From: Nitrospiraceae bacterium UBA6898
Lineage (GTDB): Bacteria > Nitrospirota > Thermodesulfovibrionia > Thermodesulfovibrionales > UBA6898
Assembly (NCBI GenBank): GCA_002448975.1
Contig: DKBO01000139.1
Coordinates: 366 to 13,425 of the forward strand
Reading direction: 5' to 3'
DNA: 13,060 bases
How positions within the stretch are numbered: position 1 is the stretch's first letter; every line of letters starts with the position of its first letter. The notes under the pieces are model-generated. The model did no database searches. It was not told the origin of the DNA and was given only the letters and a program-made list of their open reading frames with translations. Made by a program: the position numbers and the translations under genes. Shown here piece after piece: positions 6,889-13,060 of the stretch.

Positions 6889-6917
6889 CTGACAAGGACC
6901 GGCCCGGTCCTTGTCAG
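6889..6917 (-). terminator. 29-bp perfect palindrome after fdxB, probable hairpin terminator or 3' stabiliser
   Basis: Two 14-bp arms (CTGACAAGGACCGG and its exact complement) flank a single central base, 24 bp downstream of the fdxB stop. The transcript would form a very strong hairpin at the end of the nifD...fdxB unit. No T-run follows on either strand, so it is not a classic intrinsic terminator. A pause site, a 3'-end stabiliser or a protein-binding site are alternatives. GGTACC copies flank it at 6867-6872 and 6917-6922. Confidence 0.55.
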
Positions 6918-6941
6918 GTACCGCCTCCCGGCGTGCAACTG

Positions 6942-7217
6942 CTAAAGCTCTCTATGCGTATGGCAGCGCTTGGTGCAGGTGCGGGAGCAGGCTTCGCAGC
7001 CGATGCAGTTATCCCGGTTCGCCACGGACATGACCTTGTTGCCCATGTCGTCTCCGTATTCGTCTTCTCCCTCAAAGGGTTTTTCGATGAGTTCCAGGAC
7101 GTCCCTGCTGCATACCTTGTAGCACCGGCCGCAGCCGATGCACTTGTTCACATCGATCGCCTCTATAAAGCGCGGCGTCCATTCCTGTCCCCCGCGTGTC
7201 ATTCCCGTTATCGCCAT
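6942..7217 (-). CDS. fdxB: Nif-specific 2[4Fe-4S] ferredoxin III (FdxB)
   Basis: A 91-residue soluble ferredoxin of the nif-associated FdxB family, thought to supply electrons to nitrogenase or to cofactor assembly. The N-terminal TRGGQEWTPRFIEAID is typical of the family. The first cluster motif is C26xxC29xxC32xxxC36 and the second C71xxC74xxC77xxxC81, followed by one more cysteine, C85. The acidic insert between them (about 50-57, EGEDEYGD) is also usual. The residue after C81 is Thr where ferredoxins mostly have Pro. The ATG at 7217 has a GAAGGAGGAA ribosome site. It lies 101 bp after nifI2, and the gap is pyrimidine-rich on the transcribed-sense strand with no promoter I can recognise. 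It is the last gene before the palindrome. Confidence 0.93.
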   Translation of the reverse strand: MAITGMTRGGQEWTPRFIEAIDVNKCIGCGRCYKVCSRDVLELIEKPFEGEDEYGDDMGNKVMSVANRDNCIGCEACSRTCTKRCHTHREL

Positions 7218-7318
7218 AATTTCCTCCTTCAGAGCAGATAGAAAGAGGAAGAGGCAAAGGAAAAGGTATTTCCGTTGCGGTTGCTTTTCTTTACCCCTTC
7301 CGGTGCCTGCTTCTCGTT

Positions 7319-7738
7319 CTAAACGATCGCTTCTCCGCCGGTCTCTGACGTCCGCACCCGGATCGCCTCGTCCACGGGGCTGACGAATATCTTGCCGTCC
7401 CCGGTCTTGCCGGTCCGGTTCACTTTTACGATCGACTTGACGATCTTCGTGACCAGGTCGTCCGGCACTACCATGGTGAGCATCCTCTTCGGCACGAAGA
7501 GCGCCACCTTCGGAAGCGTGTGCTCCAGGGCATAGGCCGAGGGCGTGGGCGTCAGTTTCACGGAGGTGCAGAACTTCTCGGGCAGCTCCGGGTCAAGGTC
7601 GTTGTCGCAGACCATGCCCTTCTGTTTGCCGCGGCCGTCCACGCTCTGGATCGAGACCGAAGGATAGCCCAGTTCCTCCAGCACCTTCTTGGTTTCGGGC
7701 AGTTTGTCTCTTCGTATGATAGCGGTGATCTCTTTCAT
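7319..7738 (-). CDS. nifI2: PII-like nitrogenase regulator NifI2
   Basis: A 139-residue GlnB-family protein of the NifI2 subgroup. In Methanococcus maripaludis, NifI1 and NifI2 together bind dinitrogenase and inhibit it when ammonium appears, and 2-oxoglutarate with ATP relieves the inhibition. The N-terminal MKEITAIIRRDKLPETKKVLEE, the VDGRGKQKG segment (33-41), the long T-loop region (42-78) and RTGKTGDGKIFVSPVDEAIRVRT (108-130) are visible. The longer T-loop distinguishes it from NifI1. The ribosome site AAAGGAG precedes the ATG at 7738. It lies 31 bp after nifI1. No PII uridylylation-type T-loop Tyr is evident. Confidence 0.92.
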   Translation of the reverse strand: MKEITAIIRRDKLPETKKVLEELGYPSVSIQSVDGRGKQKGMVCDNDLDPELPEKFCTSVKLTPTPSAYALEHTLPKVALFVPKRMLTMVVPDDLVTKIVKSIVKVNRTGKTGDGKIFVSPVDEAIRVRTSETGGEAIV

Positions 7739-7769
7739 GTCATCTCCTTTCCGGCTGCAGGGCAGTACC

Positions 7770-8087
7770 TTACAGCACTGCCTCGCCGGTCCGTACGGTA
7801 TAGGTCGTCTCGACCGGACTGATGAATATCTTGCCGTCGCCCACGAAGCCTGTCCTGGACTTCTCCATCATCAGGTCGGTCACCTTCTTCACGTCGTTGT
7901 CGTTGATGACCATCATGATGAGGGTCTTGGGAAGTTCGTCATAATGTACCGGCCCGACCTGGAGCCCCTTCTGCTTGCCGCGTCCGAAGACCGGCATCTT
8001 CGTCAGTGATGGGAAGCCTGCCCCCTCTAATGCCTGAACTACCTCCTGCTCCTTTTCCGGTCTGATAAATGCTCGTATCATCTTCAT
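7770..8087 (-). CDS. nifI1: PII-like nitrogenase regulator NifI1
   Basis: A 105-residue GlnB-family protein of the NifI1 subgroup, partner of NifI2 in ammonium-dependent shut-off of nitrogenase. Visible are MKMIRAFIRPEK at the N-terminus, FGRGKQKG at 34-41, a short T-loop (VGPVHYDELPK, 44-54) and RTGFVGDGKIFISPVE at 78-93, which binds nucleotide phosphates in PII proteins. A GGAGGAAG site precedes the ATG at 8087. It follows nifX after 83 bp. In most known clusters nifI1-nifI2 sit between nifH and nifD; here they are downstream of nifX. Confidence 0.93.
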   Translation of the reverse strand: MKMIRAFIRPEKEQEVVQALEGAGFPSLTKMPVFGRGKQKGLQVGPVHYDELPKTLIMMVINDNDVKKVTDLMMEKSRTGFVGDGKIFISPVETTYTVRTGEAVL

Positions 8088-8126
8088 GGTTGCTTCCTCC
8101 TCGTATCGTGGTCAGTTTTCGTGTCC

Positions 8127-8158
8127 GTGTCAGCTCACCAAAGTGAATGCGCTGACAC
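8127..8158 (-). repeat. Hairpin-forming inverted repeat between nifX and nifI1
   Basis: The arms GTGTCAGC (8127-8134) and GCTGACAC (8151-8158) enclose a second small stem, TCAC-CAAA-GTGA. It starts 12 bp after the nifX stop. No T-run follows, so it is more likely an RNA-processing, stabilising or attenuating element than a full terminator. Confidence 0.5.
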
Positions 8159-8170
8159 CGGGTATTGCCG

Positions 8171-8566
8171 TCAATCACTTGCCAGCGCCTTCTTCAGCCA
8201 GGGCGGCGGTGAATTTTTTATGGTCTCGGAAAGTTTCCGCATGGATTCCTCGATGCTTACCGGTTCTTTCACCTTGACCGGCATGATACCCTTCCGGGCA
8301 AGACGGGCTGCGGACGGTCCGCCGATCTCTGTCAGATAGATAATCCTGCAGTCGGAGATCTTCTCGACCTTGTCTTCGACCCGCTCGTCATGGATCTTGC
8401 CCATTCCCTTTGTCTCTTCAATTGCCCGGTCCCTTCCCTCAGAAAACCTCCGGGTCTCCAGCAGGGTATACCCGCTGGCGTCAAGTTCGTAGATGGCAAA
8501 CATGCCGGCCCTCCCGAAATGTTCGTTTACACTGATGCCGTCCGTTGTTGCAAAAGCTACTTTCAT
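8171..8566 (-). CDS. nifX: FeMo-cofactor carrier protein NifX
   Basis: A 131-residue protein of the NifX/dinitrogenase iron-molybdenum cofactor-binding family. NifX binds NifB-co and the VK-cluster and exchanges them with NifEN. Visible are MKVAFATTDG, the conserved SVNEHFGRA (13-21), IIYLTEIGGPSAARLARKGI in the middle and the C-terminal PPPWLKKAL typical of NifX. The ATG at 8566 overlaps the nifEN stop (ATGA), and a perfect AAGGAGGT site (8573-8580) lies within the end of nifEN, so translation is coupled. The product pairs functionally with the NifB here, which lacks its own NifX-like domain. Confidence 0.93.
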   Translation of the reverse strand: MKVAFATTDGISVNEHFGRAGMFAIYELDASGYTLLETRRFSEGRDRAIEETKGMGKIHDERVEDKVEKISDCRIIYLTEIGGPSAARLARKGIMPVKVKEPVSIEESMRKLSETIKNSPPPWLKKALASD

Positions 8567-11169
8567 CGATGCACCTCCTTTGCCAGAAGATTTGCCATAT
8601 CATGGATCATGGCCGTGGTCCCCCGGTAGCCTATGGTGATACGCTGAGGGTACCCTATGGTCCTGAATACTGGAAATCCCATTTCGTACAGCAGCATGCC
8701 GTGACGGCCGGCAATGTCGAAGGCGTGTGAATTTGCCATAAGCAGATCGCATTCTGCGTCGACATCCATCAGTCCGCCGCGAACTATCCTTTCCGCAGCT
8801 ATTGCACTGGCTGCTTCTGTCTCATGGGGAATCACCGCGCATCTGATCGAGGCGCCGGTCTCTGCAGCCCACCGGCCTGTCTGGATCGCATGGCTTTCGT
8901 CCAGTGCCAGACAGATTGACTTTCCGGAGGTGAAGAAGTGGACGTCCCGCAGGGAATCCACGAGTATCCGGCGCTGATGCTGGTGGGTCTCGGGTATCTC
9001 TCTGCCGCTTATAAGCGAAAGCATCTTCAGGAAGCTGTCCGTGTCCTGCAGTCCTGCGACAGATTCGAGGACGCTGTACTCGACCCCGATGCGGTCTTTT
9101 ATGATTTTTGCAGCGCCCTCCATGCATGCGCCGATCGCGAAGGTGAAGGCTGCCCTGCCCATGGCACTGATGGCTGACACGGTCGCCCCGCCTTCCGCGA
9201 GCGCTGAGATTCCCTGTCTGCTGCCGTCGAGGGACGACATGTCCGGCACGATGATGCACCTGAGTCCGAACGACCTGATGATCTCCTTCAATTCAATCAT
9301 ATCGGCAGGAGTCAGATGAGGGCCGGCAAGGATGTTCAGCAAAGCCGGGTCTGTACGTTCCGGTGCCGCGACGATCGAAAGCAGTGCCTCGATTGCACCT
9401 GCATAGCCCTGTTCCAGCCCCCCTGCGTAGTCCGACGTTGCGACTGGCACTATAGAGATGCGCGGATGACGCTCCGACAGCGCATGCGCGGCCGAGAGGA
9501 TATCATCCCCCTTCACCTCGGTCAGGCCGGTCGATATGATGCCTATTACATCGGGGCAGTTCTTATCTGCGAGAACGTTGACGGTCTTTATAAGAACTTC
9601 TTCGCTTCCCATGATCACGTCCTCGGCAAAAAGCTTGCTGCTGACCATGGCTATCGGCTCACGGAAGTGTTTGGTCAGAAGTACCTTGCCGAGGAAATTG
9701 CAGCCCTGTGCCCCGTGGATGACCGGGACCGCCCTGTGCACGCCCTGGAATGCCATGGCAGCACCGAGCGCAGGCGAATGTTTCAGCGGATTGATGAGAA
9801 CATCCTGTTTGACTGAAGGCGAAGGTCTGACGGCTGATTTCTTCGGCCCTTTGCACCTTACCCTTTGTCCGTTGGCTTGACCGTAGAACCGAAAGCCGTT
9901 GCTGATCTGCCGGCCAAGATTGACGAGTCCGTCATAGCCGGCATAGGCATGATGCCGTTCCTGATTGACATCGACAAAGGGATATCCCTCTTTCACCGCG
10001 AGGTACTGATTTCTTCCCCCTGCGACGAGGATATCGGCTCCGCGGTCTTTGAGAAGTCGCAGCAGATTCTTCGGGGCGACATCCTCCACAAGAGGGGCAC
10101 CGGGACCGAGTATCGCCTTCATTTTCTCCTCATCTTCAACGGTGCTCTTCTTTGTGCCAACCGCGACAATCTCAATGCCGAGATCCTGCAACGCCGAGAT
10201 GAACGACCAGCTCTTTACCCCGCCGGTATAGAGCACCGCCTTCTTCCCTCTAAGATGTTCGTATAATCTGAGTTTGTCATACAGCTTCTGCTCTTCTACT
10301 GCAATGACCTCTTCGATTTTGTCCTGAAGCCCTTTGCCCTTTGCCCTAAGCCCTTCGCCTATCTTTCTGAGCGCCTTGGCCATTTCGGTCTTTCCGAAGA
10401 AAGAGACCTCAATATAGGGAATGCCGTACTTCTCTTCCATACCCTTTGCTATATTGATCAGGGCCCTGCTGCATACGACAACATTCAGCTTTGCTTCATG
10501 CGCCCAGGTTATCTCCTCAAACGTCGCATTTCCGGTAATGCGGGACAGGATGGAGACTCCCGCCCGCTGCAGAACAGGCTCGATGAGCCAGAGGTCACCT
10601 GCGATGTTATATTCGCCGATCAGATTGATGTCGTAATCATTCTTACGCGAAGCTGTGCCTGTTCCGATGACCTGTTCAAGCAGCACTTCACCAGCGATGC
10701 GGTTGCCGAGGTTCTTCGGGCCTACAAAGCCCGGAGCAATTACCGGGATGACCCTGATGTGCAGTTCAGCAGCGGCCGTTCTGCAGATTGCCTCGATATC
10801 TTCTCCGATAAGGCCGCTGATGCAGGTTGCATATACAAATATCGCCTTTGGCTTCACCGAATCGGCTGTCTTCAGGATTGCCCGATACAGCTTTTCTTCC
10901 GATCCGTAGACGATATCCAGCTCATTCATGTCTGTGGTGAAGCCCATGGTATGGAGGTCGCCCTTTTCCGACTGCGTGCCTCTGCCCTCCCAGGAATTCC
11001 CGTAGCAGGCGATCGGACCATGCACCAGATGGGCCGTGTCAGCTATGGGCTGGAGCACGATCATTGCGCCGTCAAAAGCGCAGGACTCTCCGCCGCGTGA
11101 GCGGCAGACCTTGTCGCTCCTGTCCGGTCCGCAGCCGTGCTCTGTCAATCTGTCCGCATTGGTGATCAT
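8563..11169 (-). CDS. nifEN: FeMo-cofactor assembly scaffold, NifE-NifN fusion
   Basis: One 868-residue polypeptide covers both subunits of the scaffold on which NifB-co is converted to the mature cofactor with Mo and homocitrate. Residues about 1-431 are NifE: GGESCAFDGA (Cys30), GPIACYGNSW (Cys55) and VYATCISGLIGED (Cys116) match the three NifE ligands of the O-type [4Fe-4S] cluster. A linker rich in Lys, Arg, Ser and Pro (about 432-457) follows. NifN occupies about 458-868, beginning INPLKHSPALGAAMAFQG, with the fourth cluster ligand in HGAQGC (Cys490). There is no stop or frameshift between the halves. The ATG at 11169 has an AGGAGAGGT site and follows nifK by 43 bp; the N-terminus is slightly shorter than in A. 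vinelandii NifE. Fused NifEN is known in Geobacter, for example. Confidence 0.96.
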   Translation of the reverse strand: MITNADRLTEHGCGPDRSDKVCRSRGGESCAFDGAMIVLQPIADTAHLVHGPIACYGNSWEGRGTQSEKGDLHTMGFTTDMNELDIVYGSEEKLYRAILKTADSVKPKAIFVYATCISGLIGEDIEAICRTAAAELHIRVIPVIAPGFVGPKNLGNRIAGEVLLEQVIGTGTASRKNDYDINLIGEYNIAGDLWLIEPVLQRAGVSILSRITGNATFEEITWAHEAKLNVVVCSRALINIAKGMEEKYGIPYIEVSFFGKTEMAKALRKIGEGLRAKGKGLQDKIEEVIAVEEQKLYDKLRLYEHLRGKKAVLYTGGVKSWSFISALQDLGIEIVAVGTKKSTVEDEEKMKAILGPGAPLVEDVAPKNLLRLLKDRGADILVAGGRNQYLAVKEGYPFVDVNQERHHAYAGYDGLVNLGRQISNGFRFYGQANGQRVRCKGPKKSAVRPSPSVKQDVLINPLKHSPALGAAMAFQGVHRAVPVIHGAQGCNFLGKVLLTKHFREPIAMVSSKLFAEDVIMGSEEVLIKTVNVLADKNCPDVIGIISTGLTEVKGDDILSAAHALSERHPRISIVPVATSDYAGGLEQGYAGAIEALLSIVAAPERTDPALLNILAGPHLTPADMIELKEIIRSFGLRCIIVPDMSSLDGSRQGISALAEGGATVSAISAMGRAAFTFAIGACMEGAAKIIKDRIGVEYSVLESVAGLQDTDSFLKMLSLISGREIPETHQHQRRILVDSLRDVHFFTSGKSICLALDESHAIQTGRWAAETGASIRCAVIPHETEAASAIAAERIVRGGLMDVDAECDLLMANSHAFDIAGRHGMLLYEMGFPVFRTIGYPQRITIGYRGTTAMIHDMANLLAKEVHR

Positions 11170-11174
11170 GTTCT

Positions 11175-11183
11175 ACCTCTCCT
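11175..11183 (-). promoter_or_regulatory. Ribosome-binding site of nifEN
   Basis: AGGAGAGGT on the minus strand, 5 nt before the ATG at 11169, within the 43-bp nifK-nifEN gap. It supports this start. Confidence 0.75.
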
Positions 11184-11212
11184 GGTACCGTTCACGGATA
11201 CTGGTCAGTGAA

Positions 11213-12721
11213 CTACCGGATAACATCAAAACTTGTCGTATCGACGGTCTTCCTGTCCATCTCGTCGAGCACGGTATTCACCAGCATGGTCACCAGGTTG
11301 AGGGCTCCCTGATACCCGACGATCGGCTGGCGGTGCAGGTGATGCCGGTCAAAGAGCGGGAAGCCGATCCTGATCAGCGGGGTTCCGGTGTCGCGCGTAA
11401 GGAACTTCGCATAGGAGTTTCCGATGAGAAGGTCCACCGGCTCAGTGAACAGCAGCGACCGCAGATGCCACATATCCCTGTTGATATATACCCTGCCATT
11501 GACGCCAAAGGGGCTCGATGCCAGCAGCTCCTTGGCCTCTGCCTCGAAATGCTTGTCGCCGTTGGTGCAGACAACATGCACCGGTTCTCCACCCATTTCC
11601 ATGATGAGACTGATCATGCCGAGCAAGTGATCGGGATCGCCCACAAGCGCGAACCGTTTGCCGTGCACGTAGGGGTGGGAGTCCACCATCGCGTCTACTA
11701 CTCTGCCGCGCTCCGCCTCTATCTCCGCCGGTATCGGTTTGCCGGTAAGCTTGCTCAGCTCCTCAAGGAACCTGTCTGTGTTCCTGATGCCGATCGGCGA
11801 AAACGTAAGAGTCTTCTGCCCCCATTCCTTCTGGATATACTCCATGGTCTTTACGGTCGAGTATTTCTGCAAAGCGACGGTTGCCAGGGCGTTCACCGAG
11901 TCCATGGCATCCGGGAGGGGCGTGCCGCCCGGGTAGAGCTTGTATTCGCCGGTATTCGGCGAATCAAAGGTCTCGCTCACATCCGCAAGCAGCGTGTATT
12001 CGATGCCCATCAACGCCATAAGCCGTTTGATCTCATGATAGTCACCCGTATAGGTATCGAACCCCGGAATAATATTGACCTTTCCGTTCGGCTCGCCACG
12101 TTTTCCTTCCGACAGCGCCTTCAGGATGCCTTTCAGCATATTGTCATAGCCCACGATATGGGATCCGACAAAGCTTGGAGTATGCGCAAACGGCACCGGC
12201 ATGTCCTGCGGGATGACGCCTTTTTCACGCGCGGTCTTGATATATGCGTTGAGATCGTCTCCAATGACCTCTGCCATGCAGGTAGTCGAGACCGTGATCA
12301 TCTTCGGCTTATACAAGGTATACGTATTCTCCAGGCCTTCGAGCATGTTGTTCAGCCCGCCGAATACTGCGGCATCTTCGGTCATGGACGTCGAGATCGC
12401 GGCAAAGGGCTCCTTGAAGTGCCTGCTCAGGTGGCTGCGGAAGTATGCAACGCAGCCCTGGGCACCCTGCACGAATGGCATGGAGCCGTCAAATCCCGAA
12501 GCGCAGAAGACTGCGCCTAAGGGCTGGCAGGCCTTTGCCGGGTTGATCTTGATGTTCTCCCGCTTGAAGTTAAGTTCCTTATACTCCTCGGTCTTGGTCC
12601 ATTCCGCGATCTCCCTGACCTTTTCTTCAGGCCAGGGTTTCTCGAACTCTTTCTTCCGCGCGAATTGCGCCTGGTAATCCGGCTGACTGAACAGTTCATT
12701 ATGGTCTTTGATCTTTATCAT
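11213..12721 (-). CDS. nifK: Nitrogenase MoFe protein beta subunit NifK
   Basis: The beta subunit of Mo-dinitrogenase; with NifD it holds the P-cluster that relays electrons to FeMo-cofactor. The 502-residue product has the P-cluster cysteines Cys65 (KACQPLGA), Cys90 (GAQGCVAYFR) and Cys148 (STTCMAEVIGDDL) and the nearby Ser183 (HTPSFVGSH). These correspond to Cys70, Cys95, Cys153 and Ser188 of A. vinelandii with a constant offset of 5. An N-terminal extension of about 60 residues precedes Cys65, as in Group I enzymes, and is absent from the shorter Group II/III NifK. The C-terminus carries GNSYAKF and IRIGFPLFDRHHLHR. The start at 12721 (MIKIKDHNELF) is chosen for its GGAGG site and the ATGA overlap with the nifD stop, over an in-frame start at 12745 inside nifD. 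Confidence 0.98.
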   Translation of the reverse strand: MIKIKDHNELFSQPDYQAQFARKKEFEKPWPEEKVREIAEWTKTEEYKELNFKRENIKINPAKACQPLGAVFCASGFDGSMPFVQGAQGCVAYFRSHLSRHFKEPFAAISTSMTEDAAVFGGLNNMLEGLENTYTLYKPKMITVSTTCMAEVIGDDLNAYIKTAREKGVIPQDMPVPFAHTPSFVGSHIVGYDNMLKGILKALSEGKRGEPNGKVNIIPGFDTYTGDYHEIKRLMALMGIEYTLLADVSETFDSPNTGEYKLYPGGTPLPDAMDSVNALATVALQKYSTVKTMEYIQKEWGQKTLTFSPIGIRNTDRFLEELSKLTGKPIPAEIEAERGRVVDAMVDSHPYVHGKRFALVGDPDHLLGMISLIMEMGGEPVHVVCTNGDKHFEAEAKELLASSPFGVNGRVYINRDMWHLRSLLFTEPVDLLIGNSYAKFLTRDTGTPLIRIGFPLFDRHHLHRQPIVGYQGALNLVTMLVNTVLDEMDRKTVDTTSFDVIR

Positions 12722-13060
12722 TTCTTCCTCCGAATCAGGTCCCATGTGGGACTGTTGACGGTCATATCCATATCCCGTGCAAAGACCGGGAACCCGTCGA
12801 ACCCATGGTATGGACCGGAGTAGTCCCAGGAATGCATCTGGCGGAACGGAACGCCGAGTTTGTGGTAAGAGTACTTTTCCTTGATGCCCGAACCTACCAT
12901 GTCCGGCTTCAGCCTGCGGGTGAACTCTTCCAGCTCATACAGGGTCGCGTCATCCATGATCACCGCTCCTTCCTTCAGCTCCGGATAGGTACGTTTGTAG
13001 TCGTCGCTGTGGCCGAACTCGTAACCCGAGGCAACTACTTCCATGCCCAGGTCTTCATAG
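12718..13060 (-). CDS. nifD: Nitrogenase MoFe protein alpha subunit NifD, C-terminal part
   Basis: Only the last 114 codons are in the window; the frame is open at the right edge (YEDLGMEVV...). NifD carries the FeMo-cofactor active site. The visible end contains EVVASGYEFGHSDDY, GSGIKEKYSYHKLG and HSWDYSGPYHGFDGF. The first His of that last motif is the Mo ligand, equal to His442 of A. vinelandii. The protein stops soon after DMDMTVNSPTWDLIRRKK, without the longer tail of A. vinelandii NifD. The TGA overlaps the nifK ATG (ATGA), so the two subunits are translationally coupled. The rest of nifD, and nifH if present, should lie to the right of the window. Confidence 0.98.
   Translation of the reverse strand, partial: YEDLGMEVVASGYEFGHSDDYKRTYPELKEGAVIMDDATLYELEEFTRRLKPDMVGSGIKEKYSYHKLGVPFRQMHSWDYSGPYHGFDGFPVFARDMDMTVNSPTWDLIRRKK
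12727..12731 (-). promoter_or_regulatory. Ribosome-binding site deciding the nifK start
   Basis: GGAGG lies within the end of nifD, 5 nt before the ATG at 12721. It favours this start over the one 8 codons upstream, which has no comparable site. Confidence 0.8.

Noticed and set aside
11036..12520. A 494-codon open frame on the plus strand opposite nifK
   Set aside because: It is antisense to a clearly real nifK with conserved cluster ligands. No domain, signal or ribosome site is recognisable; the open frame reflects codon bias of nifK.
1..13060. CRISPR arrays, tRNA or rRNA genes, insertion sequences, attachment sites
   Set aside because: I looked for spaced direct repeats, transposase-like frames and tRNA-like segments and saw none; nearly all the window is accounted for by the listed genes.

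Overview
The window is the 3' part of a molybdenum nitrogenase (nif) island from an anaerobic or microaerophilic diazotrophic bacterium. GC content is moderately high, strong AGGAGG-type ribosome sites are frequent, sigma-54 promoters are present, and the PII-like regulators NifI1/NifI2 and a fused NifEN occur together. This mix suggests a Nitrospirota- or Desulfobacterota (Geobacter-like)-type organism. That placement is inference and cannot be proved from the window.

Except for a partial membrane protein at the left edge (plus strand), everything is on the minus strand, so the biological order runs from right to left: nifD (3' end only) - nifK - nifEN fusion - nifX - nifI1 - nifI2 - fdxB, then a 347-bp intergenic region, then nifV, then nifB - hesA/moeB-like - modA - modB - modC. 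A separate membrane-anchored YqgE/AlgH gene follows. nifH and most of nifD must lie beyond the right edge, if present.

The genes form a coherent pathway. ModABC imports molybdate, NifV makes homocitrate, and NifB makes the iron-sulfur core of the cofactor. NifEN matures it, NifX carries cofactor intermediates, and NifDK is the catalytic MoFe protein. FdxB is a nif-type 2[4Fe-4S] ferredoxin and NifI1/NifI2 are post-translational switches of nitrogenase activity. P-cluster, FeMo-cofactor and O-cluster ligands are intact wherever visible, so this looks like a working Mo nitrogenase system.

Regulatory reading: a 29-bp perfect palindrome follows fdxB. Two sigma-54 (-24/-12) promoters with exact spacing lie directly upstream of nifV and nifB. 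A perfect TGT-N10-ACA enhancer-type site lies upstream of the nifV promoter, and a one-mismatch copy sits at exactly the same distance from the nifB promoter. This splits the region into three likely units (nifD...fdxB; nifV; nifB-hesA-modABC) and places molybdate transport in the nif regulon.

Most of the window is a recognisable nif cluster. The less ordinary points are a HesA/MoeB-like protein that has lost ATP-site residues, a Group-I-like NifK combined with NifI1/NifI2 encoded downstream of nifX, and the palindromic intergenic element.
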